Shown: positions 8,768 to 18,639 of the stretch, piece by piece
How positions within the stretch are numbered: the first letter of the stretch is position 1
Layout: every line of letters begins with the position of its first letter
Assembly: GCA_009760855.2 (NCBI GenBank)
Contig: WPIO01000524.1
Coordinates: 1 to 31,504, forward strand
Origin: Cristatella mucedo
Lineage: Eukaryota > Bryozoa > Phylactolaemata > Cristatellidae
DNA: 31,504 nucleotides
Reading direction: 5' to 3'
Made by a program: the position numbers and the translations under genes
The notes under the pieces: model-generated
The model's input: the letters and a program-made list of their open reading frames with translations, nothing else
What the model was told of the DNA's origin: nothing
The model's database searches: none

Positions 8768-9708
8768 TCGCTTAAATAATACTGTTATTTAGGTTACCGT
8801 TATTGTAATCCTCATTAAATTATAAGCACTTCGTTAGAGGAATAGGCTATTTAATTAGTCAATATTTTTTTGGAAGCTCGGCTTGTAAAGTTGAACTGGC
8901 AGGGCACTCACCATAGCAGTGACATAGATGCTTGACCAAAGTTAACCTAGAATCTATGTGGCTGTTTCTACAAGCTTCCGAAGTCGACTACTGGACATGG
9001 CGATGCTGGCACTGCTACTGGCACAAGTTTTGCTTGCCAAAGTAATTTCAGCTGGTTAGGCTTGCAGCATCGTGATAATAGCTTCCGGCATCAAAATTGC
9101 AAAATTTAAATTCTCGGTTGCATATATATTTTGGCGTCTCAACCGAGTTTTCGGCAGTTGCTATGCAGATGAAGTTGCAGCACCTAGCTTAGCTGACTGT
9201 CTTAAAGCTCCTATACTCACACTCAGCATCGGCTTTTGCAGTCTGCCGTGAGTCTGCTTGTTCGAATATGTAAGGCCTAACCGTGCGGAAGAGTTATATG
9301 TTCCTCTTGGTGATCGAAGTAGCTTAGTTACATTATTACTGAAAAAGTTATTATAACGAGTTTGGCTTATCAATATAAGCAGACACTTTTATTAACTGCA
9401 CCTTAGTGTCAAGGCAATACAATGCTGTGGCCGCTATTCATTTTAGAATTTGTCCCACAGAATTTTTCTTCCAGGTAATAAATGTGACACTAACCAAGGT
9501 CCATGCTTGGCAGCCCCTTCAACAAGCCGGGGAAATAGTAATCTACGAACCCCTATGGTATACTGATGAACTACTATCCAGTCCATCTTATTATTTTAGC
9601 TGCCAATATCTATTGCCTTGACAGAGATAAGGCTTCACAGTGCTCTTACAGTTGCTTAATAATACTGTTATTTAGGTTATAGCTATTGTAATTCTTGTCA
9701 AAAAGAGC

Positions 9709-9867
9709 CTTGATGGCCAACTAGGTAAGGCGGTTATATTCACGACTTCGGTCCGGGCTCCTGGGTTCAATTCCAGCAGTGGGCGACCATTTATAGCCAC
9801 TGCAAGCTGTGGTGATAGCTGTAAAGGCTCTGCTGTCGGTATACTAAAAGAGGCTGTTAAGTCAGGT
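9709..9867 (+). mobile_element. tRNA-derived SINE, copy 1
   Basis: The polymerase III A box is TGGCCAACTAGG (9714-9725) and the B box GGTTCAATTCC (9764-9774), about 50 bases apart as in a tRNA with a long variable arm. The tRNA-unrelated part contains the GCCACTGCAAGCTGTGGTGA inverted repeat and ends near GAGGCTGTTAAGTCAGGT. It sits in the satellite just after CTTGTCA, the same place as the copy at 10421. Confidence 0.75.
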
Positions 9868-10420
9868 ACGATTTATTATAGATTTTCAATAATTTTAGTC
9901 TATTAGACATGTAAATAGGTTCTTTAACTACCAAATATTTTTTAGAAGCTAGGCTTCTTAAGTTGAATCGGCAGGGCACTATCCATAGTAGAGCTATAGA
10001 TGCTTGACCACACAAGATTCCTCTTGCTTTTACTTTAATTCGCTTAGTAATATTCCTACAAAGTTATGATAATGACTTTGGCTTATCAGTGTAATCAGAT
10101 CCTTTTATTAACTGCACCTTAGTGTCAAGGCTGTGGCCGACATTTATTGTATAGTTTGTTCTGCAGAATTCTACTTCCAGGTATTAAATGTGTCACTAAC
10201 CAAGGTCCATGCTTGGAAGGCCCTTCAACAAGCAAGAAAATAGTAATCTAGGAATCCCTATGGTTTACTGATGAACTACTAGCCAGTCGATCTTTTTATT
10301 TTAGGTGCCAATATCAATTGACTTGACAGAGACAAGGCTTTCTCACGGTGCTCTTACAGTTGCTAATTATTGCTGTTTTTTTTAGTTTATAGTTATTGTA
10401 GTCCTTGTCAGAAAGAGCCT

Positions 10421-10580
10421 TGATCGCACACTAGGTAAGCCGGTTGCTCTTACGACCTCGGTCCCGAGGTCGTGGGTTTGATTCCTGTAGTTAGCGATCC
10501 TTTATCGCCACTGCAAGCCGTGGTGATAGCTGTAAATGCTCTGCCGTCGCTATAAAAAAGAGGCTGTGTAATCAGCTAGG
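10421..10580 (+). mobile_element. tRNA-derived SINE, copy 2
   Basis: The A box region is CGCACACTAGG and the B box GGTTTGATTCC (10474-10484). Between them CGACCTCGG and CCGAGGTCG (10453-10472) form a perfect 9-bp stem with a 2-base loop. The body has the ATCGCCACTGC inverted repeat and ends GGCTGTGTAATCAGCTAGG. Host flanks (CTTGTCANAAAGAGCCTTGAT) match those of copy 1, so both descend from one insertion carried along when the satellite unit duplicated. Confidence 0.8.
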
Positions 10581-13500
10581 ATATATTTTTATTTTCTATT
10601 AATTGTAAGCTCTTTGACAAGTAAATAGGCTCTTTAACTACCCAATATTTTTTTGGAAGCTTGGCTTCTAAAGTTCAATTGGCAGGGCACTCTGCATAGT
10701 GGTGTCGTATTAGCTTGACCACAATATTCCTCTTGCTTTTACTTGAATGGGGTTAGTTATATTCTTACAAAAAAAGCAATGATAATGACTTTGGTTTATC
10801 AATGTAATCAGACACTTTAAGTAACAGCACCTTAGTTGGAAGGCCAGCCCATTCTGTCAATTTTACCGCCATTTATTGTAGATTTTGTCCAGCGGAATTA
10901 CTCTTTCACGTACTAAATGCGGCACCAACCAAGATTCATGCTTGGCAGCTCCTTCAACAAGCATGAAAATAGTCATGCATGAACCCCAAACGTGTTTTGA
11001 CATACTACTGTCGGTCGATCTGAACTCTCGTACACCAAATGTCAATTGTCTAGGAAGAAGAAGGCTTTCAGATGGTGCTGTAGCACTTGTTTTATACGAC
11101 TATTACTTATTTTAGGAATACTATAATCCTTATCACTATTATAAACTCTTCGATAAGCAACGATGGACTTGAACAGCCCAATTTTTATCAGAAGCTTGGC
11201 TTGTAAAGTGAAACGGAACATGCTCTCCTTATAGTGGTGGCAGAGATGCTTGACCATAGCCTACCAAAAAATGTGTGTATGCGTTTTCAACAAGCTGCTA
11301 AAGTCAATCACTGGACGTGGTGATACTGGCCAGGCGGCTGCTGCAAGTTCTTCTTGCAGCATGTTGATTAAGCTGAGTAGGCTTGCAGCTTCTTGATTGC
11401 AGATTTAGGCATCTTGATAGCAGATTTTACATTCTCGGTTGCACATTTGGGCTTCTCGACCGAGTTGTCATCTGTTGCTGGGCAGGCCAACCTGCTTTAC
11501 CTAGCTCACCTGAAAGTGACAAAGTTCTGGTGCTCACACTCTGAACCAGCTTTCACGGGCAGCTGTGAGCATGCTAGCATGAAAATGCATGCCCAACCAT
11601 GTGGACATGCGATCGCTCCTCTTGCTGACTTGAATGAGCTTACTTATATTCTTACTGAGAAAATATGATAATAACTTTTGCTTAGCAGTATAATCAGACA
11701 CTTTCAGTAACTTCACCTTAGTTGCAAGGAAAGCCCATGCTGTCAACACGACAGATATTTATTCAGAACTTGTCTCGATGAATTACTATTCCAGGTGATA
11801 AATGTATCACCTCTTCAAGGTTCACGATCGGCTAATATTTCAACAAGTATGAAAATAGTCATGTATAAACCCCTGTTGGTTTTTGATGAACTTCTACCCA
11901 GTCGATCTGAATTATAGTGCAACAAATAATAATTACCTTGACATCAGAATAATTTCTTATGGTGATATTGCACTTGTTTAATATCACTATTACCTCAGGT
12001 ACGATTATTATAATCCTCTTCCGGATTGTATGCTCTTCGATATGAAAAGGCGGACACGAGTTACAACGTTCATCTAAAGCTTGGCTTCTAATGTTTAACT
12101 GGACATGCACTCCCTGTAATGGTGGCAAAGGTGCTCGCCCAAAGTGTACCTACAATCTAGGTACGGGATTTCTACGTGCTGCCATGGTGATTCGCTGGAG
12201 CAAGGGATGCTAGGACTTGCGGCCGGTACAAGTTCATCTTACCAAAGATCGATTAAGATGACCAGGCTTGCAGCGTCTTGATTACAGATTTAGGTATCAA
12301 TGTGGGGTAGACCTTAGCATCGTGGTTGCCGACTTCGACATCACTGCCGATTGGTCGGCCGTTGCTTGGCAGGTCCAGTTGCCGGCCTAGCTCCGGTGAG
12401 AGTATTAAAGCTGTAGTGCTAACGCACATTCGGCCGACATTTACTTGACAGTATTTCGTGTGGAATTACTCTTCCACGTACTTAATGTGTCACTAAATAA
12501 GGTCCATGCTTGGCTGCCCCTTCCACAAGTAAGAAAACAGTCACTTGTGAAACCTTATCGTTTTCCGATTAAATACTAACCAGTCGATCTCATTTATTTT
12601 GCTGCCTAAGTCGTTTGCCATGACAGAAATATGACTTTGTGACGGTGCTCTTAAAGTTGCCTAAATAATGCTGGTATTAATGTTACATTTTTGTAATCGA
12701 TGTCAGAATTATAAGCTCATCGAGAAGTGAATAGGCTCTTAAAACTACACAATATTTTCTCGGAAGCTTGGCATCTAAATTTGAACTGGCAGGGTACCCT
12801 GCATAGTGGTGGTATAGGTGCTTAACCAAAGTCGGCCTAAAATCTATGTATGCGTTTTCTACAAGCTGCCAAAGTTAATCTCTGCACATGCGATGTTGGT
12901 AGTGTTGCCGGTGCAAGCTCTTGCTTGCCAAAGGTGATTAAGCTGAGTAGGCTTACTGCATCTTGATCACGGATTTTAGCCTCCAGATTGCAGATTTTTG
13001 CATCTGGGCTGCTCATTTGGGAGTCTCGACCGAGTTTATGGCCGTTGCTAGGCAGGCCTAGTTGCAGCACCTAGCTAAGCTCACAGTGATAAACCTTTGG
13101 TGCTCACACTGACCATCGGCTTTCGAAGGCTGCTGTGAGCCTGCTGGCATGAATATGTATGCCTAACCGTTTGGACATGCTAAATGTTCCTCTCGCTGAC
13201 TTAAATAGCTTAGTGACGTTTTGGCTGACAAGGTTGTGATGATGCCTTTGTTTTATCAATATTATCAGACACTTGAACTAACTACACCTTACCTGCGAGG
13301 CATTCCCCATGCTGTCAATTTTAGAAGACATTCATTTGAGAGTATTTTCTGTGGAATTGCTCTTTCAGGCATTAAATGTGTCAGAAATAAGGGTCTATGC
13401 TTGGCTGCCCCTTCATCACGTGTGTAAATAGTCATGTATGAACCCATGTCGTTTTGCGATCAACTACTACCCGGTCGATCTGAGTTCTTGTGCACCAAAT

Positions 13501-14369
13501 GTTAGTATGCTCAACACGAAGAAGGCTTTTTAATGGTGGGGTTGCACTTGTTGAATACCACTGCTACTTAAGTTACGATTTTTATGATCTTTGTGTGGAT
13601 TGTAAGCTTTTTGATATGCAAAGACGGAGATGAACAACTCAATATTTTTCGGATGCTTGGCTTGTTAAGGAGAACCGGATATGCACTCCCTACAATGGTG
13701 TCAGAGATGCTCGACCAAAGTCTATCACAAATTTGTGTGTCCGTTTTCTACAAGCTCTCAAGATCAATCGCTGGACTTGGCAACGGTAGCAATGCTGCCG
13801 TTGCAAGTTCTGCTTGCCAGTGGTCAATTAAGCTGAGTAGTCTTTTAGTGGTCGACTGTTGCAAGGCAGGTCTAGTTGAGGAACCTAGCTCCAGTGTGAG
13901 TGATAAAACTTTGCAGCTCACAGTCAGCATCTCCTTTCGCTGGCTGCTGTGAGCATGCTGGCACGAATATGCATTGCAAACATTGTGGGCTTGCTAAATC
14001 TTCCTTTTGCTGACTTGATGTAGCTTGGACACGGTGTTACTGGCGAGATATGATGATGACTTTGGTAAATAAAGATTACGAGACACTTTAAGTAACCACA
14101 TCCTTGTTTAAAGGCATGCACCATGCTGTCAATTTTGCCGAGATTTATGTGAGCGTTGACCCTGTGGAATTTCTATTCCAGATACTTAATGTGTCACTAA
14201 ACAAGGTTCATGCTCGGCTGCCTATTCAACCAATAGTTAATAGTCGTGCATGAAACCCTATCTTTTTCCAATTAGCTACTAGCTCGTCGATCTTATTTGT
14301 TGTGCTGCCACTGTTGTTGCCTTGAAAGAGATAAAGTTTGACGGTGCTCTTCCAGTAGCTTAATTAAAA

Positions 14370-14531
14370 TCCTAGCTGATTAAACAGCCTCTTTTTGTAT
14401 AGCGACAGATGAACCTTCATGGCTATCACCACCGCTTGCAGTGGCGATAAAGGATCGCCCACTGCAGGAATCGAACCCACGACCTCGGGACCACGGTCGT
14501 GAAAGCAACCACCTTACCTAGTGTGCCATCA
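14370..14531 (-). mobile_element. tRNA-derived SINE, copy 3
   Basis: Read on the minus strand it has A box TGGCACACTAGG (one mismatch from consensus) and a perfect B box GGTTCGATTCC, followed by the same body and the end AATCAGCTAGG. It is the best preserved head of the family. It lies in opposite orientation to copies 1 and 2 and at a different place in the satellite unit (after GCTTAATTAAAAT), so it is an independent insertion. The tRNA source looks leucine-like because of the long variable arm and the GTGGGTTCGA context. Confidence 0.85.
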
Positions 14532-16900
14532 ACTGTTATTTGGGTTGTTGTAATCGCACTCCTTGTCAGAATCATAAGCTCTCCAAAAAGGGAATTGGCT
14601 CATTAATTTTCCAATATTTATCAGAAGCTTGACTTGCAAAGTTGAACTGGCATGGCAGTCCTTATAGTGGTATCATAGATGCTTGACTAAAGCCAACCTA
14701 AAATCTACCTATATATTTTGTACAACCTATCAAGATCAATCGCTGGACATGGCGATGCTGGCAACGTTGCTGCACCAACTTCTGCTTGCCAAAGGTTAAG
14801 TAAGCTGAGTAGGCTTGCAGCTTCTCGATTACTGATTCCGGCTTCTAGATTGTAGATCCCAGCATCTCGGTTGCTGACTTTGGCTTCCCAGCCGCGTGGT
14901 CAGCCATTGCTGGGTAAGTCTATTTGCTGCACCTAGCCCAGAGGAGAGTGTTAAAGCCGTGGTGCACACACTCAGCACCTGCCTTCGCAGGCTGGTGTGA
15001 GCCAGCTTGCGTGATTATGCTGGTCTAACCGTGTGGACTTGCTAAATGTTCCGGCTAGTGACTTGAAGTAGCTTAGTCAGATTCTAACTGCCAACGTTAT
15101 TGTGAGGACTTTTGTATCAATGTAATCAGACACTTTAAGTCACTGCACCTTTGTTACAAGGCAAGCCCATGCTGTAAACCTTTCCATCATTTATTGTAGA
15201 GTTTGTCCAGTGGATTCAGTCGTCCATATGCTAAATGTGGCACCAACCGAGATCCATGCTTGGTAGCCCCTTCAACCAGTAGGAAAATAGTCATGTATGG
15301 ACCCCTATCGTCTTATTGATTGACTACTATTAGTCGATCTGAACTCTCGTGCAGCAATTGCCAATTGCCTTGACAGATGAAACGTGCCTGAGGGCGGAAT
15401 TGCACTTTTTGAATACCAGTATTACTTAAGTTACGATTATTATAGTCCTTATCACGATGGTAAGTAATTAGATAACCAAAGACGGACACTAGCTGCCCAG
15501 TATTTTTCGGGATTCGAGCGGAACTGGACATTCAATAACCATAGTGGTGCCAGAGAGGTTTACCCGAAGCCAGCTTAAAATGTATACATGTGTGTTCAGC
15601 ATGCTGCAAAGGTCAATCGCTGGACGTGGTGGAGCTTGCACAGCTGCTGTTGCAAGTTCTACTTGCCAAGGGTCGATTAAGCTGAGCAGGCTGCAGCTTC
15701 TCTATTACCGATTTCGCTGTCTATATTGTAGATCATAGCATCTCGGTTGCAGACTTTGGCATCTCGGCCGAGTGGTAGGCCATTGCTAGGCAGGTCTAAT
15801 AGCAGCACCTAGCTCAGCTGAGATTGTTAAAGCTCTGGTGCTCACATTCAGCACTAGCTTTCGCAGGGAGTTGTGAGTGTGCTGTGTGAATATGCTACCA
15901 AGCCGGTGGACTTACTAAATATTCCTCTTGCTGCCTTGAAGTAGCTCAGTCACAATCTCACTGACAAATTTTTTGCGATCACTTTAATTTAAGAATGTAA
16001 CCTTACACTTTAAGTAACTAAACCTTATTTGCAAAGTATATCCCTTGCTATCAATTTCGCAGACATTTTTTGAAGAGTATGTTTTGTGGAATCACTCGTT
16101 TAGGTATCTCAAGTGTCGCTAAATAACATCCGCGCTTAGCTGCTCCTTCAAGAAGTAGGTAATACTACTGTCGTAATTGTAATCATTGTCAGACTTATAA
16201 GCTCTTCGATAAGGGGAAAGGCTCTTGAACTACCCACAATTTTTTTACAACCGGCCAAGGTCAATCGCTGGTCCGATTTCGGCATCTAGAAACCACAATG
16301 AAGTAGCTCGGTTGCATATTGTGGTGTCTTGGCCGAGTTTACGGCCGTTGCTAGGCAGGTCTGGTGGCAGCACCTAGCTCAGCTGCAAGTGACAAAGTGC
16401 CTGTGATCACACTTAGCACCAGCTTTTCCAGACGGCAGGGAGCATGCTGGCAGGAGTGTGCTTGCCCAACCGCGTGAACGTGCACAATTTTCCTGTAGAT
16501 GACATGAATTATCATTGTCAAATTCTTACAAATTTATGACAACTTGGCCGACATGTATTTGAGAGTTCATTCTGCATAATCACTCTTCTAAATACTTCAA
16601 GTGTCACTAATCACGGTCCAAACGGGACCGTGACTTCGAAATGTAGGAGAATAGTTATGCATGAACCTTTATTGCTTGCTGGTCGTCTACTAACCAGTCG
16701 ACTTCATTCCTTCCCCGCAAATGCCAATTGCCTTTTTAGAGATAAGGCGTTTTGAGGGTGCCCTTACAGATTATCATAACAATATCTCTTACATCACCAC
16801 TATAACCAGCGTCAGAGTTAGAAGCCCCACGATGAGGGTTGATGCTCATTACTTACTTAGTATTCGTTCGGAAGCTTGGCTTGCGAAATTGAACTGGCAG

Positions 16901-17320
16901 GGTAATAAGTCTAGGGGTGGCGTAGCTACTGGCTGCTATGGAATGGGCATCGACTGTGGCAGCAGGGCCACAGCAGCATCTTGCCTGATCACTTGCGACA
17001 GTGACAGAGCCATCCATAGAGCTAGACCTATCATTGGAAGTAGCCTCAGTACCAGCTACTTCATTTGCAAGGCTACTTGATGCTCCAGTGCGGCCACGGG
17101 CCTCGTCTGAATGCTTTCGTCAGTGGGCCTTATCTCGGTTACCTAAATCTGTTTTCAGTCAACTTATAACAGGCCGAGTTCGACTTGTAAGTGCTGGAGT
17201 GCTGGGCAGAAATATCTCCGGCCTATTACTTCCGGTAGACCTTGTCCGACCACACGACTTGCTAGGGTTTATTCATCTTTGTGTTCCAGAAAGCAGTGGC
17301 CAAGTAAATACCTTAACGTG
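16901..17320. other. Sequence after the satellite, no gene recognised
   Basis: Satellite similarity stops soon after the anchor at 16870. An open frame of 107 codons at 17001-17324 and another of 119 codons at 16721-17080 overlap here in different frames; the second runs through satellite sequence. Neither matches a family I know. Confidence 0.4.
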
Positions 17321-18100
17321 TTGACATTTGACCACACCACGAAATGGCTGTCAAGTGAACAGTTCTTAAATTATCGTTATTGTGTTAGTGGCGATGTGCT
17401 AAAATTAAATATCAGTTGCCTCCAGTGGCAAGCATTATGGCATGGCATTTGATCGTTTGCATAGTACTTGATGCAATTTCCCATGCAGAAACCTCTCTGG
17501 TAAGTGTGCAGCCCTTACAGGAGTCTCGTCGAGTCGTTGGTCATCCTCCGATTTAAAGAATTTTCCTTTTTAAATAGTAGGCATTTTCCATTACCAGGAC
17601 TTTTTATGCAACTGGTGCAACCATGCAGCCAACTATGCTGCCAGTTATTGAGCAGCTCATACATAACCGGGATGGCTTCAGCTGCCATTTATTGAATCGA
17701 TTGATGACTCGTCTCAACTGCTGTGCGTTTCCTGTCGTTATCTCTTTTTGGACGTTACCAACATACTTCTGGATTCCACCATCTGGCCAGTGACTCAGCT
17801 GCTTTTACTGGTCTTTCATCATGTGTGTGGGCATGAGCTTGAACAAAGGATCGGCTGTCTTCACTGGTACTGGTTACTGTACATCGTGGCATACTTTCTG
17901 AGGGCTTCCACGTTCGTGATTGTGCCATTACCTTTGAGAAATTGTGAAGCTCCAACTATACTACCTTCGAGTGAGGGTAATGTGCTGGATACAAGTTTCA
18001 GTTGCCTCGCCAAGTGGTCATTTGTTATAGCAGGTCCCAGGTTTGGACATAGTTATCACACTTGTCAAGGGTGCTACCTGGCCAGAGAGTATGCTGCTCT
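17320..18100 (+). repeat. Loose array of ~150-bp degenerate repeats (first array)
   Basis: The core resembling AGTTGCCTGCAGTGGCAGGC occurs at 17411 (AGTTGCCTCCAGTGGCAAGC), at 17845 (AAAGGATCGGCTGTCTTCAC) and at 18000 (AGTTGCCTCGCCAAGTGG). Each is followed by a TGCA-CAT or ATAGCAGG-like stretch. The same core repeats more clearly at 29340-30200. The intervals here are irregular, so the array is decayed. Confidence 0.5.
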
Positions 18101-18302
18101 TACTTGCACTCTGCAAAATCTCATTTATGGATTTCAGGTAAACCGCTAGATAGCCAGGCTTGCTATACAGCCCGAGCAGCCGGCCTGGAGCCACTGGTTG
18201 GCTTGCCTGAGGGGCAGCACAAACAGAAGAGGAGCTTTCTCACATCGCATTATCTAAATATGTCATCAATCTTCTGCCTTACCTTGGACTGCCCTTTCCC
18301 TC

Positions 18303-18404
18303 GAGGCGATTGAACTGCTTAGGAGCACCAGCCGAATAAGCAGGAGTCTTGGAGGCTCTTCCACAGTGCAGTCACTGCTTTGCTGCCACTCAGAGCCAGA
18401 CTGA
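18303..18404 (+). pseudogene. Partial relative of the 4211-4551 ORF
   Basis: Thirty-three codons read EAIELLRSTSR, then TVQSLL, and stop at 18402-18404. They line up in the same frame with PAIELLGNAVSR and the following part of the ORF at 4211-4551 and its copy at 25428. The surrounding DNA shows only faint similarity to the block, so this may be a third, much older copy of the element that supplied the ORF, or chance. Confidence 0.3.
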
Positions 18405-18555
18405 ATCAGAGAGCGATTGCGGTGGACGGCCGCGTTTTACCACAAGCTGAATGCTATTTAATTAACCGAAAAAGTCCCTGCATCCTAGTTGCGCTGTAAT
18501 TATTATTCCTTTGTATAGCATCCCCTGAGAACTTAATCTCTATTCAGGCACTCCA

Positions 18556-18632
18556 TAAATGCCAGGGAGCTCGAGCCCACGAGCTCAGCAAGACCTTGGT
18601 CAGGCAAGTTCTTTCAGTGATGCACCAAACCA
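18556..18632 (-). mobile_element. Diverged tRNA-SINE head
   Basis: On the minus strand it reads TGGTGCATCACTG as a weak A box and GGGCTCGAGCTCCC as a weak B box, about 45-50 bases apart, with GAGCTCGTGGG before the B box as in the SINE family at 14370. The body is not recognisable, so this is a truncated or old member, or a relic of the source tRNA. Confidence 0.4.
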
Positions 18633-18639
18633 TCTCTGA

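Larger units (their letters stand above)
8768..16900 (+). repeat. Diverged satellite array, ~880-bp units, about ten copies
   Basis: A shared anchor (GGAAGCTTGGCTTCTAAAGT and variants) starts at about 8872, 9944, 10655, 11191, 12076, 12762, 13651, 14634, 15511 (degraded) and 16870; another unit near 16250 has lost the anchor. Unit order is maintained: anchor, TGCTTGACC, CAATCGCTGGACATGG, GCTTGCCAAAGG, a nested ~21-bp repeat, a CTAGGCAGGTCTAG-like motif, CACCTTAGTTGCAAGGCA, AGGTCCATGCTTGG, CAGTCGATCTGA. Complete units without SINE span 877-889 bp; several are truncated. The units are strongly diverged, so this is an old array with no conserved open frame. Confidence 0.88.

Noticed and set aside
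14370-14531. Possibility that the SINE heads are functional tRNA genes.
   Set aside because: The A and B boxes are present but no full cloverleaf with a paired acceptor stem can be drawn, and a constant non-tRNA body follows.
8768-16900. Possibility that the regular repeats are a CRISPR array or a gene cluster.
   Set aside because: Units are ~880 bp with no short identical repeats separated by unique spacers, and no frame is shared between the units.
17001-17324. 107-codon open frame after the satellite array.
   Set aside because: It matches no family I recognise, overlaps other frames of similar length, and has no conserved partner in the window.
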